Made by a program: the position numbers and the translations under genes. A DNA stretch of 64,000 nt from Variovorax atrisoli 110B (lineage in GTDB: Bacteria; Pseudomonadota; Gammaproteobacteria; Burkholderiales; Burkholderiaceae_C), in assembly GCF_000382045.1 (NCBI RefSeq), contig NZ_KB907454.1, positions 186,001-250,000 of the forward strand, read 5' to 3'. Below the pieces are notes generated by a model. That model was not told the DNA's origin. It saw only the letters and a program-made list of their open reading frames with translations, and did no database searches. This document shows positions 1 through 8,473 of the stretch, in pieces (within the stretch, counting starts at the first letter, position 1; each line of letters begins with the position of its first letter).

Positions 1-798
1 ATGGCGGGAACGGTCGATGCCGTCGGCGCGGGCGTCACCCGCTTGTCGGTGGGCGATCGCGTGCTCGTCAGCGCGCGCGAACTCGCGCAGCGCGGAGGCT
101 GCTATGCGGAGCACATCTGCGTGAGCGAGCAGGCCCCGTTCGTTCTGCCATCGGCGCTGGGCTTCGACGACGCGGTGAGCCTGGGCAACTTCCAGCTCGC
201 CATCGCGCTGCTGGCGAGCAACGGCAACCTGCCGGCACGGACCATCCTCGTGCCGGGTGCGGCAGGCGGTGTCGCGACCGCGCTGGCGCAGGTCGCGCGT
301 GCGCGCGGCCTGCGCGTGATCGGCACCGCCTCGTCGCACGAGAAGCGCGCCTTCGCGCTGGAGAACGGCGTGAGCGAGGTCATCGACGGCGATCCCGCGA
401 CGCTGCCCGAGCGCGTGATGGCGCTGACCGACGGGCGCGGCGCGGACCTCGCGTTCGACCATGTCGGCGGGGCGCTCTTCATCGCGTGCCTGCGCTCGCT
501 GGCGCCCTTCGGCATGGCGGTGTCGTACAACATCCTCTCGGGGCCGCCCGCGAGCGATGTCTTCGACGAGCTGCGCAAGCTGCTCGGCAAGAGCCTGGCG
601 ATCCGCACCTTCTCGATCCACACCGTCGACAGCGACGTCGCGCACCGCCGCGGACTCATGGAAGAAGCCATCGCCCTCATGGCGGCGGGCAAGGTGCGCG
701 CCCCACGCGCAACCCGCATGCCGCTGGCCGAGGCGCGACGCGCGCACGAGCTGCTGGACAGCGGCGGCTCGCTCGGCAAGCTGGTCCTCGCCCCCTGA
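1..798 (+). CDS. zinc-less MDR-type NAD(P)H oxidoreductase (partial, 5' end missing)
   Basis: This is the C-terminal 265 residues of a medium-chain dehydrogenase/quinone-oxidoreductase-like protein. The visible part begins inside the GroES-like domain (MAGTVDAVGAGV...GDRVL), so the ATG at position 1 is internal and roughly 60 residues lie outside the window. The Rossmann nucleotide-binding motif is clear (VPGAAGGVATALAQVARARG, about residues 82-101), followed by a typical AFDHVGG segment and the C-terminal LGKLVLAP ending. No structural-zinc cysteine cluster is visible. It probably reduces an enone, quinone or aldehyde with NAD(P)H. The next gene starts 39 bp downstream on the same strand. 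The family call is firm; the substrate is unknown. Confidence 0.85.
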   Translation: MAGTVDAVGAGVTRLSVGDRVLVSARELAQRGGCYAEHICVSEQAPFVLPSALGFDDAVSLGNFQLAIALLASNGNLPARTILVPGAAGGVATALAQVARARGLRVIGTASSHEKRAFALENGVSEVIDGDPATLPERVMALTDGRGADLAFDHVGGALFIACLRSLAPFGMAVSYNILSGPPASDVFDELRKLLGKSLAIRTFSIHTVDSDVAHRRGLMEEAIALMAAGKVRAPRATRMPLAEARRAHELLDSGGSLGKLVLAP

Positions 799-836
799 AC
801 CGGCGCGCGCTCCAACGAACACTCCCGAGGCCCATC

Positions 837-1397
837 GTGACCGCTCCCTACATTCCCAATCTCTCGCACTGCGGCATCTTCTGCCGCGACCTCGCCGTGA
901 TGAAGCGCTTCTACACCGGCGTGTTCGACATGCAGGAAACCGACCGCGGCGTCGGCGGCACCTTCCGCTACGAGCTCGTCTTCCTGAGCGGGCGGGATGA
1001 CCAGCACCACCAGCTGGTGCTTGCCGGCGGCCGCGCGCCCGAAGCGCCGAGCACCGTGATGCAGCTGTCGTTCAAGGTCGCCACCATCGACCATCTGCGG
1101 GAGGCGCGCCGCCGCGCACTGTCGCTGGGCGCGACGAAGATGCGTGGCCTGAACCACGGCAACGCACTGTCGATCTACTGCATGGACCCGGAAGACAACA
1201 CGGTCGAGGTCTACCTCGACACGCCGTGGTACGTGAGCCAGCCGCACGGCGATCCGCTGGACCTGGAAGATGCCGACGAGGCGATCTGGGCCCAGACCGA
1301 GCGGGTGGTGCGCTCCGACCCGAGCTTCATGCCGGCGCAGGAGTGGGCGGCGCGGTTCGCCCAGCGCAGCGAGGCATGGCGCACGGCGGGCCGCTGA
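837..1397 (+). CDS. VOC-family (glyoxalase/extradiol dioxygenase fold) protein
   Basis: The 186-residue protein has a vicinal-oxygen-chelate fold. LSHCGIFCRDLAVMKRFYTGVFDMQ opens the first beta-alpha-beta-beta-beta module, and NALSIYCMDPEDNTVEVYLD near residue 120 carries the usual C-terminal acidic metal ligand (E in NTVEVYLD). The start is taken as GTG at 837, because the frame upstream runs through the preceding gene and the homologous region begins at TAPYIPNLSHCG. VOC proteins include dioxygenases, glyoxalases and epimerases. The W/H-containing tail (TPWYVSQPHGDPLDL) suggests a catechol-type dioxygenase-like relative, but the reaction cannot be fixed. It is probably cotranscribed with the dehydrogenase upstream. 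Confidence 0.75.
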   Translation: MTAPYIPNLSHCGIFCRDLAVMKRFYTGVFDMQETDRGVGGTFRYELVFLSGRDDQHHQLVLAGGRAPEAPSTVMQLSFKVATIDHLREARRRALSLGATKMRGLNHGNALSIYCMDPEDNTVEVYLDTPWYVSQPHGDPLDLEDADEAIWAQTERVVRSDPSFMPAQEWAARFAQRSEAWRTAGR

Positions 1398-1512
1398 AAA
1401 GACAGGCGGCCGGGGCCGAGGTGGCCTGCTCTCTCGCGTCAACTGGTGCGCCGACATGGCGCAGACGCGTCGACGAGCCGTTCGCTTCGAGTGGCGGCGC
1501 CACCCTGGCTAT

Positions 1513-1539
1513 TGCGGCCTCGCTGCGTAGCGGGCCGCA
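1513..1539. terminator. hairpin between convergent genes
   Basis: TGCGGCC (1513-1519) pairs exactly with GGCCGCA (1533-1539), and the loop contains a second small dyad (CGCT...AGCG). It lies in the 161-bp space between two converging genes. No long T tract follows, so factor-independent termination is only plausible. Confidence 0.4.
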
Positions 1540-1558
1540 TGTGCCGATGGATGCGGCC

Positions 1559-2227
1559 CTATCTGGACGCAGGCGCGCGCATGCCCCCCACGATGAAGTC
1601 GACGAGCGCCGTTCGCACGGCCTGACCATCGGGCGCCGTGGCCTTGCTTCCCGAGAGGCGCTGCAGGCGGTTGGTTCTTCCCCTGTCGCTCAATGAGAGA
1701 ACGACGGTGCTGACCATCAGCATGTAGCGCAGGTACATCAGCTCCATCGGGATCTCCGGCATCGCGTCGTGCAGCGCCGCGACGAACTGCTTCGCCATCG
1801 GATCGAAGTGTTTCTTGATCACGCGCTCGGTCATGGGCGACGGCGACAGGCGATGCTTGAGGATCAATTGCGCGAGCAACTGGCCCTCGGTGGCGGCATC
1901 GGGGCCGACATAAGGGTCCACGAACGTGGACACGATGTTCTCCACATCCGGCTTGCGGCCCGCCGCCTTCGCAGCCGAAATGATTTCTTCCAGGGCGCGT
2001 ATGCGGCGCTTGTTGACGCGCGCGGAGAGCTCTCCGAAGACGGCCTCCGCCAGCGCTTCCGTGCCGCCGAAGTGGTAGTGGATTGCAGCGACATTGACAC
2101 CGGCGTGGCTCGTCAGGGCCCTGACGGGAACGCCGTCGATGCCTTTCTCGGCATACAGCGCCAGCGCCGAATCGATGATCTTTTGCTGGGTGAGGCGATC
2201 GGGTGAGGGGGGCGGTCGTCCTGGCAT
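1559..2227 (-). CDS. TetR/AcrR-family transcriptional regulator
   Basis: The 222-residue repressor-type protein has an N-terminal TetR helix-turn-helix: TQQKIIDSALALYAEKG, then VRALTSHAGVNVAAIHYHFG with the conserved YHFG end of the recognition helix. The C-terminal ligand domain is variable and gives no substrate. The start is taken at MPGRPPPSP (2227), since the longer in-frame start at 2281 adds residues without family resemblance. The gene is divergent from the Bug/cyclase/hydrolase operon at 2474, and dyads fill the space between them. It is therefore the likely local regulator of that operon and of itself. Confidence 0.85.
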   Translation of the reverse strand: MPGRPPPSPDRLTQQKIIDSALALYAEKGIDGVPVRALTSHAGVNVAAIHYHFGGTEALAEAVFGELSARVNKRRIRALEEIISAAKAAGRKPDVENIVSTFVDPYVGPDAATEGQLLAQLILKHRLSPSPMTERVIKKHFDPMAKQFVAALHDAMPEIPMELMYLRYMLMVSTVVLSLSDRGRTNRLQRLSGSKATAPDGQAVRTALVDFIVGGMRAPASR

Positions 2228-2330
2228 GTCCACGGAGGGGAGGGAAAGAAGTCTGGTGCCGGCAGCCGCGATGCGGCGCATGGCGTCCTTGGCCGATTCT
2301 GCATCACTTCGGGACGGGAAGACATCCGAT

Positions 2331-2387
2331 CAATCAGTCGTTTGAATCGTGCGATTGGAATTCAGTCACTGAAAAAACGACCGATTG
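2331..2387. promoter_or_regulatory. candidate TetR operator dyads
   Basis: Two nested dyads lie between the divergent TetR and Bug genes. TTCAGTCACTGAA (2361-2373) is a perfect palindrome around a central C. CAATCAGTCGTTT (2331-2343) and AAACGACCGATTG (2375-2387) form a 13-bp inverted repeat with one mismatch flanking it. The right arm overlaps the -35 box of the sigma-70 promoter at 2385, which would suit repression by the adjacent TetR protein. Confidence 0.5.
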
Positions 2388-2413
2388 AAACAAGCGTTTT
2401 ATTTGTCTAGAAT
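2385..2413 (+). promoter_or_regulatory. sigma-70-type promoter
   Basis: TTGAAA (2385-2390), a 17-bp spacer and TAGAAT (2408-2413) match the sigma-70 consensus closely. Transcription would start near 2420, about 54 bp ahead of the ATG at 2474. That start has AGGAGA at 2461-2466 as ribosome binding site. Confidence 0.65.
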
Positions 2414-2473
2414 TTGCCTGTGGCCGAACCTGGCGAGCACATCGCAGCAGGCGGCGCCTCAGGAGACAAACCC

Positions 2474-3439
2474 ATGTTGAGTAGAAGAACGGTCCTCGCC
2501 GGCGCTGCGGCCACGCTCGCGGCGCCATTGGTGAAAGCCGCAACGCCCCTGCCTGAAATGCTCAGGATCGTGATGCCGTTTCCCGCGGGAGGTGCCCTGG
2601 ACGGATTGACGCGCATCTTTGCCGACACCTACCAGAAGGTGACGGGCCGCACCTGCATCGTCGACAACAGGCCCGGGGCGGCAACGACCATCGGTGCGGC
2701 CGAGGTTTCGCGCGCGAAGCCCGACGGCTCGGTCGTGCTGTGGACGACCGGCGGACATCTGACCAACGGCGTGCTGATGAAGAAGCTGCCCTACCACCCG
2801 ATCGAGGGTTTCACTCCCTTGTCGATGGTCTACACGACCTACGGTTTCGCTCTGCTGCACAGGGCGACCGGGCCATTCCACTCGCTGGCCGACTTCATCG
2901 CGGCCGCGAAGAAGCAGCCGGGCAGTTTCAGCTACGCCTCGGCCGGCAACGGCAACACCACGCACGTGGTGGGGGCCCTCTTCGCGAAGCAGGCGGGCAT
3001 CGAGCTGATCCACGTGCCCTACAAGGGCACACCGCTGACGGACCTGATCAGCGGTGTGGTCGATGTGTCCTTCATCGCGCCATCGTCGGTGATGCAGTAC
3101 ATCGACGCCGGCAAGATCAGGGCGCTCGCGATCACCGGCGCGCAGCGCGCGGATACGCTGCCCAACGTGCCCACCTTCGCGGAGCTGGGAATGCCGGACA
3201 TCGACATCCCCGCATGGATCGGGATGCTTGCGCCGCCGAACATGTCGCCCGACGTGCTGGCCGCCCTGTACGCCGGCGTCTCGAAGACACTGGCAGACCC
3301 GGGCTTCAAGGCCAAGATGGTGACGTTCGGCAACCAGGTCTCGGGCATGCCGCCGCAGCAATTCAAGGCCTATCTGGAGAAGGAGTTTGCGCGCTATCAG
3401 CGCATCCTTCCTCCCCTCGGCATCGAAATGGATTCGTGA
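2474..3439 (+). CDS. Bug/TctC-family periplasmic solute-binding protein
   Basis: The 321-residue protein has an N-terminal export signal with twin arginine (MLSRRTVLAGAAATLAAP). The mature Bug fold follows: LRIVMPFPAGGALDGLTR is the first ligand loop, VDNRPGAATTIGA the second, then the HVPYKGTPLTDLISG motif that is nearly universal in the family. Bug proteins bind small carboxylates in the periplasm and usually deliver them to a TctAB-type permease. No permease gene lies nearby, so this is an orphan receptor. Its stop overlaps the ATG of the following cyclase gene (TGATG). The start at 2474 is supported by AGGAGA at 2461. Confidence 0.92.
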   Translation: MLSRRTVLAGAAATLAAPLVKAATPLPEMLRIVMPFPAGGALDGLTRIFADTYQKVTGRTCIVDNRPGAATTIGAAEVSRAKPDGSVVLWTTGGHLTNGVLMKKLPYHPIEGFTPLSMVYTTYGFALLHRATGPFHSLADFIAAAKKQPGSFSYASAGNGNTTHVVGALFAKQAGIELIHVPYKGTPLTDLISGVVDVSFIAPSSVMQYIDAGKIRALAITGAQRADTLPNVPTFAELGMPDIDIPAWIGMLAPPNMSPDVLAALYAGVSKTLADPGFKAKMVTFGNQVSGMPPQQFKAYLEKEFARYQRILPPLGIEMDS

Positions 3440-4212
3440 TGTTCAAGAAGATCGTGGACCTTTCCATCTTCCTGGAGAACGACGTGATCTCCGATCCGCC
3501 GGCCTTCGCTCCCAGGATCCACTACATGGACCACTCGCAGAGCTTCGGCCGCCTGGCCCAGTTCTTCCCGGGGCTGAAGCCGGAGGATCTGCCCGACGGC
3601 GAGGCATGGGCGGTCGAGAAGGTCGAGCTCAGCACGCACAACGGCACGCACCTCGATGCCCCCTGGCATTTCGCCTCGACGATGAATCGCGGGGAGCCCG
3701 CGATCACCATCGACCAGGTGCCGCTCGAATGGTGCCTGCAGCCTGGCGTGAAGCTGGATTTCAGGCACTTCGAGGATGGCTACGTAGTGCAGGCCGCGGA
3801 CGTCGAGGCGGAACTGCGGCGCGTCGGCCACACGCTGCAGCCGCTGGAGATCGTGATGATCAACACGCGTGCCGGCAGTCGCTACGGTCGATCCGATTTC
3901 GTGCAGTCGGGTTGCGGCATGGGCTACGACGCGACCATGTATCTCCTGGAACGCGGCGTGCGTGTGACCGGCACGGACGCCTGGAGCTGGGATGCCCCTT
4001 TTCAATACACCGCAGAGCGCTATGGCCGCGACAAGAACCCGGCGGTGATCTGGGAAGGCCACAAGGCGGGCCGCGACATCGGCTACTGCCATCTGGAGAA
4101 GCTGCACAACCTCGAAGCCCTGCCCGCGGACGGATTCTTCGTGTCCTGCTTCCCGGCGAAGGTCCGCGGCGGCTCGGCGGGGTGGACGCGCGCAGTGGCG
4201 CTGTTCCAATGA
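3439..4212 (+). CDS. cyclase-family protein (kynurenine-formamidase-like metal hydrolase)
   Basis: The 257-residue protein has the cyclase/formamidase metal motif HNGTHLDAPWH at about residues 68-78, that is HxGTHxDxPxH, together with VDLSIFLENDV at the N terminus and NTRAGS...GCGMGYDATMYLLERGVRVTGTD in the core. The family hydrolyses amides or lactones with a divalent metal. The gene is translationally coupled to the Bug receptor upstream, and a CocE-like hydrolase follows 19 bp downstream, so the operon looks like uptake plus two hydrolytic steps on one substrate. Kynurenine formamidase itself is unlikely without other kyn genes. Confidence 0.85.
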   Translation: MFKKIVDLSIFLENDVISDPPAFAPRIHYMDHSQSFGRLAQFFPGLKPEDLPDGEAWAVEKVELSTHNGTHLDAPWHFASTMNRGEPAITIDQVPLEWCLQPGVKLDFRHFEDGYVVQAADVEAELRRVGHTLQPLEIVMINTRAGSRYGRSDFVQSGCGMGYDATMYLLERGVRVTGTDAWSWDAPFQYTAERYGRDKNPAVIWEGHKAGRDIGYCHLEKLHNLEALPADGFFVSCFPAKVRGGSAGWTRAVALFQ

Positions 4213-4231
4213 AAAAGGAAGAGACGGGAAA

Positions 4232-5935
4232 ATGATCTTCGAAAAGAACGTACCCATCCGCCTGAGCGATGGCACGGTGCTCAGGGCCAATGTGTTCAGG
4301 CCCGACGATGGTGTGCCCGCACCTGTTCTCATGACGCACGGGCCCTATGGCAAGGACGCGCATTTCGAGGATGCCTTCAAGCCGCAATGGGACGAGCTCA
4401 AGCGGCTGTACCCGGGCATCGACACCGAAGGCAGTTCGGGCAGGTACCTGCGCTGGGAGGTGGCCGACCCGGAGCGCTGGATTCCGTGGGGCTATGCGAT
4501 CGTGGTCGTCGACAGCCGCGGCGCCGGGGAGTCGCCCGGCAAGCTCTGGGCCTGGTCACCGCAGGAGACGGACGACTATGCCGAATGCATCGAGTGGGCC
4601 GGTACGCAGGAATGGTCGAACGGCAAGGTCGGGCTGCTGGGCATCTCCTACTACGCGATGAACCAGTGGCAGGTCGCCGCGCGCCGTCCCGCCCATCTGG
4701 CCGCCATCTGTCCGTGGGAGGGGGCCAGCGACCTGTATCGAGACGCCAGCCACCACGGGGGAATCTTCGGCAACTTCTTCTTCGAGTACTGGTTTCCCAA
4801 GCAGATCCTGTCGGTGCAGAACGGCAATTCCGGCAGCCCCTACATCGATCGGGAAACGGGTGGGACGAGCACGGGCACGGCCCTGGATGAAGACACGCTT
4901 CGCGGCAACCGTGTGGACGTCATCGAGGAGTTCCGGTCGCATCCGTTGATCGATGGCTGGTACGACGCCCGGACGGCGAAGCTCGCGGACATCGAGGTGC
5001 CGGTGCTGTCCGCCGGCAACTGGGGCGGGATGGGACTGCACCTTCGCGGCAACGTGCAGGGCTTCATGGGCGCCGGCTCGCGGCAGAAGTGGCTGCAGAT
5101 GCATGGCGGGACGCACTGGGAGTCGTTCTACCTGCCCGAGTACGTGCAGCTGCAGAAGCGCTTCTTCGACAGGTTCCTCAAAGGCGAGTCCAACGGCTGG
5201 GACGCGCAGCCGCCCGTGATGCTGGAGGTGCGCCATCCCGACCGGTTCGAGCAGCGATCCGAACACGAATGGCCCATCGCCCGCACGCAGTGGACGCGCA
5301 TGTACCTCGACGCGGGACGCCGCGCCTTGGCGCCCGAACCGCTCGGTGCCATCGCTTTTGCGACTTACCGGGCGCCGGGGCGTGGCGTGGAGTTCCTGAG
5401 TGCGCCCATGGAGGCGCAGACGGAATTCACGGGACCTGTCGCGCTGGTGCTTTGGGTTCGGTCCAGCACGGAGGACATGGATCTCTTCGTCACCCTGCGT
5501 GCCTACGACCCGGAGGGCAGGGAAGTGCTCTTCCGGGGAGCGACCGATCCGCAGGTGCCGATCGCTCAGGGGTGGCTGAGAGCGTCGCATCGCAAGACGG
5601 ACCCCCAACGCTCGCGGCCGGGGCAGCCATTCCACACGCACACGGAGGTCGAGCCGCTCACACCGGGCGAGGACTATCGACTGGAGATCGAGGTCTGGCC
5701 CACTTCCATCGTGTTGCCGCGCGGGTACCGCCTGGCGCTCAGGATCGATGCGCAGGACTTCGAGCGCGAAGGCGCGGCAGGTCCGCGCAAGGGGTCCGGC
5801 CCATTCCTGCATACCGATCCGCAGGACCGACGGCCGGACGTCTTCCGCGGCGAGAACACCATCCTCGCCGGCGGACGCTACGACTCGCACCTGCTACTTC
5901 CCCTGATTCCACCCGCAGGGCATCGCCGAGGCTGA
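4232..5935 (+). CDS. CocE/NonD-family alpha/beta hydrolase (X-Pro dipeptidyl-peptidase type)
   Basis: The 567-residue protein has the layout of the CocE/NonD family. An alpha/beta-hydrolase domain begins with IRLSDGTVLRANVFRPDD and VVVDSRGAGESPG. The nucleophile elbow is KVGLLGISYYAMNQW (about residue 147). A jelly-roll C-terminal domain (PMEAQTEFTGPVALVLWVRSS...DMDLFVTL) completes it. In the elbow the final Gly of GxSxG is replaced by Tyr (GISYY). HGGTHWESFY probably supplies the catalytic His. The family cleaves esters, amides or acylated beta-lactams. No signal peptide is seen, so it should act in the cytoplasm. It is the third gene of the 2474-5935 operon. Confidence 0.88.
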   Translation: MIFEKNVPIRLSDGTVLRANVFRPDDGVPAPVLMTHGPYGKDAHFEDAFKPQWDELKRLYPGIDTEGSSGRYLRWEVADPERWIPWGYAIVVVDSRGAGESPGKLWAWSPQETDDYAECIEWAGTQEWSNGKVGLLGISYYAMNQWQVAARRPAHLAAICPWEGASDLYRDASHHGGIFGNFFFEYWFPKQILSVQNGNSGSPYIDRETGGTSTGTALDEDTLRGNRVDVIEEFRSHPLIDGWYDARTAKLADIEVPVLSAGNWGGMGLHLRGNVQGFMGAGSRQKWLQMHGGTHWESFYLPEYVQLQKRFFDRFLKGESNGWDAQPPVMLEVRHPDRFEQRSEHEWPIARTQWTRMYLDAGRRALAPEPLGAIAFATYRAPGRGVEFLSAPMEAQTEFTGPVALVLWVRSSTEDMDLFVTLRAYDPEGREVLFRGATDPQVPIAQGWLRASHRKTDPQRSRPGQPFHTHTEVEPLTPGEDYRLEIEVWPTSIVLPRGYRLALRIDAQDFEREGAAGPRKGSGPFLHTDPQDRRPDVFRGENTILAGGRYDSHLLLPLIPPAGHRRG

Positions 5936-5948
5936 GGCTGAGCCTCGG
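5926..5948 (+). terminator. hairpin over the stop of the CocE-like gene
   Basis: CCGAGGCT (5926-5933) pairs with AGCCTCGG (5941-5948) across a 7-base loop and includes the stop codon at 5933-5935. It lies ahead of a convergent gene and has no T tract, so its function as a terminator is inferred. Confidence 0.4.
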
Positions 5949-6071
5949 GCCGGGGATGGTCGAGCGCGCCGACGAGGCCCTTGTCGACCTGGCTGACGGG
6001 ACGGCGCGCCGCGGCGGGCTTCCGGCTGGACGACAAAGGGGGCGGGCGCGCACCGCCGACGCGATGCCGCG

Positions 6072-7280
6072 CTAGCGGACGACCTTCTTCTCGCCGAGCG
6101 CCTGCAGCCGCTCGCGGGTCACGCCCAGCAGCTCGCCGAGCACCTCGGCCGTGTGTTCGCCCAGGTGCGGTGGCGGGTGTCGAACGCCGGCGCGCGTGCC
6201 GTCGATGACGTAGGGCGGCGCATGCACGGCCTGCGTGCCCGCTTCCGTGTCCTCGAACTCGTGCCAGACCTGGGCCTGACGCGTGCGCTGCGACTGCAGG
6301 GCCTCGTAGAGACCCAGCACCTCGCCGCAGGGAATGCCCGCGCGCTCCATGCGCTCGATGAGGTCGGCCCTCGCGTGCTTGCGGATCTGCGCGAGCAGGA
6401 GCGGCAGGAGTTCGCCGCGGTTCTTCGAGCGTTCGGTGTTCTTCTCGAAGCGGGGGTCGAGCGGCAGCTCGGGGCAGAAGATCACTTCCTCGCAGAACTT
6501 GCGGAACTGGCTGTTGTTGCCCACCGCGATCACCACTGGCCCGTCCGCGGCGTCGAACACGCCATACGGAACGATCGAGGGATGCGAGTTGCCGAACTTG
6601 GCCGGATCGCGCTTGTTCAGCCAGGCGGTCAGTCCGTAGTAGGACGTGATCATCATGCCGCTGTCGTACAGCGACATCTGGATGTGGCGTCCCTCGCCGG
6701 TGCGCGTGCGCGCGTACAGCACCGCCAGGATCGCCTGCGCCGCGTACATGCCGGTGAACATGTCGACCGCGGCGACGCCGAACTTCAGCGGCCCCTGGCC
6801 TTCCTCGCCGTTCATCGCCATCAGCCCGGTCTCGCCCTGGATCACGAGGTCGTAGCCGGGGCGGGCCTTCTCGGGGCCGAGCACCGGGTAGCCCGAGATC
6901 GAGCAGTAGACGATCGCCGGGTTGACCTTCTTCAGGTCGTCGTAGCCCAGGCCCATCTTCTGCGCGCCGCCGTACTTGAAGTTCTGGATCACCACGTCGC
7001 ATTTCGTGGCCAGCTCACGCACGAGGTCGCGGCCTTCCTCGGCCTGCAGGTCGACGCAGATCGAGCGCTTGTTGCGGTTGCAGCTGTTGAAGTAGGAGGT
7101 GTTGTGGCTGCCGATGCGCACGCCCCAGTCGCGCGTGTCGTCGCCGCGCTCGGGATGCTCCACCTTGATGACCTCGGCGCCGAGGTCCGCCAGCGCCATC
7201 GCGCACAGCGGCCCGGCCATGACGCGGGAGAGATCCAGGACGCGGACGCCGGTCAGCGGCAGCGGAGAGGGGTGGTTCAT
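6072..7280 (-). CDS. CaiB/BaiF-family CoA-transferase (class III)
   Basis: The 402-residue protein shows the family N terminus (GVRVLDLSRVMAGPLCAMAL, then LGAEVIKVEHPERGDDTRDWG) and the active-site region FGVAAVDMFTGMYAAQAI, whose Asp forms the acyl-anhydride in class III CoA-transferases. GEGRHIQMSLYDSGM is the usual following motif. It moves CoA between carboxylic acids, often as the entry step for a dicarboxylate. A Bug receptor gene lies 84 bp upstream on the same strand behind a strong hairpin, so receptor and transferase probably serve the same acid. Confidence 0.92.
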   Translation of the reverse strand: MNHPSPLPLTGVRVLDLSRVMAGPLCAMALADLGAEVIKVEHPERGDDTRDWGVRIGSHNTSYFNSCNRNKRSICVDLQAEEGRDLVRELATKCDVVIQNFKYGGAQKMGLGYDDLKKVNPAIVYCSISGYPVLGPEKARPGYDLVIQGETGLMAMNGEEGQGPLKFGVAAVDMFTGMYAAQAILAVLYARTRTGEGRHIQMSLYDSGMMITSYYGLTAWLNKRDPAKFGNSHPSIVPYGVFDAADGPVVIAVGNNSQFRKFCEEVIFCPELPLDPRFEKNTERSKNRGELLPLLLAQIRKHARADLIERMERAGIPCGEVLGLYEALQSQRTRQAQVWHEFEDTEAGTQAVHAPPYVIDGTRAGVRHPPPHLGEHTAEVLGELLGVTRERLQALGEKKVVR

Positions 7281-7321
7281 GCGGGGCGGGAGATTCGGGG
7301 AAGAAAGAACGAAGGAAGAAC

Positions 7322-7351
7322 GAAGGGCGCGGGCAACGCGCCGCGCCCTTC
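7322..7351 (-). terminator. strong hairpin between bug and caiB-type genes
   Basis: An 11-bp perfect stem (GAAGGGCGCGG at 7322-7332 with CCGCGCCCTTC at 7341-7351) is followed on the minus strand by a pyrimidine-rich, T-interrupted run. It sits 13 bp after the stop of the Bug gene and before the CoA-transferase gene. It probably lowers read-through from the receptor to the enzyme. Confidence 0.6.
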
Positions 7352-7364
7352 CGGGAGACGTCGA

Positions 7365-8321
7365 TCAGTTCGACTGCTTGGGCAGGTTCAGGCTCTGCAG
7401 CACCGGCAGCCAGCGGTCCGACTCGGCCTTGACGAACCTGTCGAGGTCCTCGGGGCTGCCGCCGCGCGGCTCCATGCCGATGGCGCGGGCGCGCGTCACG
7501 AAGTCGGGGTCGGCGATCACCTGGTTGACGGCCTTGTTGAGCCGCTCGATCGCCGCCTTCGGCGTGCCCGCAGGCACCGACAGCGAATACCACAGCGTGG
7601 CCTCCATGTCGTAGCCCTGCTCCTTGAAGGTGGGGGCATCGGGCACCTGGGGCAGGCGCTTGCCGTCCATCACGCCGAGCACGCGCAGCTTGCCGGCCTT
7701 CACGTAGGGCAGCGCCCCGGTGATGGAGGTGCCGTGGATGTCGATCTGGCTGCCGAGCAGCGCCTGCAGCGCGGGGGCGTCGCCGTTGAACGGGATGTGG
7801 GTGGTGCTGAAACCCTGGGCCTTCTCGAAGGCGGTGGGCGCCAGGTTGGTGAGGATGGCCGCGCCCGGTGAGGCGCGGTTGATCTTGCCCGGATTCTGCT
7901 TGGCGTAGGCGACCATCTCCTTGATGCTCTTGTAGGGCAGGTCGGTGCGCCCGACGATGATGGCCGGCTGGTAGGCGATCTGCGTGACCGATGCGAAGTC
8001 CTTCGCCGGGTCGTAGGGCAACTTGTCGTAGAGCACGCTGTTGCTCGCCAGCGTGCCCAGCGAGGAGACGAGCACGGTGTGCCCGTCGGGCCTGGCGCGC
8101 GCGACGTAGTCGGCCGCGAGGATGCCGCTGGCGCCGGGCTTGTTCTCGATGATGACGTTCAACCCCTGCTTGTTGAGTTCCTGCGCGAGGATGCGGCAGT
8201 ACTGGTCGGTGCCGCCGCCGGCGGCGAAGGGCACGACGATGCGCGTGACTTGCTGCGCGAAGGCGCTGCCGAGCGTGCTCGCGCCGATCGCCAGCCCCAC
8301 GATGATGTTGCGGAAGCTCAC
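7365..8321 (-). CDS. Bug/TctC-family periplasmic solute-binding protein
   Basis: The 318-residue receptor has a Sec-type signal (IIVGLAIGASTLGSAFAQQ). Family loops are VTRIVVPFAAGGGTDQYCR, IIENKPGASG and KDFASVTQIAYQPAIIVG. The usual HVPYKG motif is altered to HIPFNGDAPALQALLGSQID. Ligand is unknown. No TctA/TctB permease gene accompanies it. It lies between a LysR gene (upstream, same strand) and a class III CoA-transferase gene (downstream). Its start has a purine-rich site read as GGAGACAACG on the minus strand. Confidence 0.92.
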   Translation of the reverse strand: MSFRNIIVGLAIGASTLGSAFAQQVTRIVVPFAAGGGTDQYCRILAQELNKQGLNVIIENKPGASGILAADYVARARPDGHTVLVSSLGTLASNSVLYDKLPYDPAKDFASVTQIAYQPAIIVGRTDLPYKSIKEMVAYAKQNPGKINRASPGAAILTNLAPTAFEKAQGFSTTHIPFNGDAPALQALLGSQIDIHGTSITGALPYVKAGKLRVLGVMDGKRLPQVPDAPTFKEQGYDMEATLWYSLSVPAGTPKAAIERLNKAVNQVIADPDFVTRARAIGMEPRGGSPEDLDRFVKAESDRWLPVLQSLNLPKQSN

Positions 8322-8335
8322 GTTGTCTCCTGGTT

Positions 8336-8362
8336 CTGGTCCCCATTGGACTCGCGGACCAG
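8336..8362. promoter_or_regulatory. inverted repeat upstream of the Bug gene
   Basis: CTGGTCC (8336-8342) and GGACCAG (8356-8362) are perfect 7-bp arms 13 bp apart, 15 bp upstream of the start at 8321. The spacing is compatible with a LysR-type site, and a LysR gene lies next to it, but no binding is shown. Confidence 0.35.
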
Positions 8363-8473
8363 TCTAGATGGCGGGCGGCGAGGCAGCGCTGCAGGGTGTG
8401 AAAAGCAGCTTTGCACGCGGCGTCGCGATGCCGCCTGGAATGGGCGGCGCCAGGCGCCGGGTGCCGACAGGCG

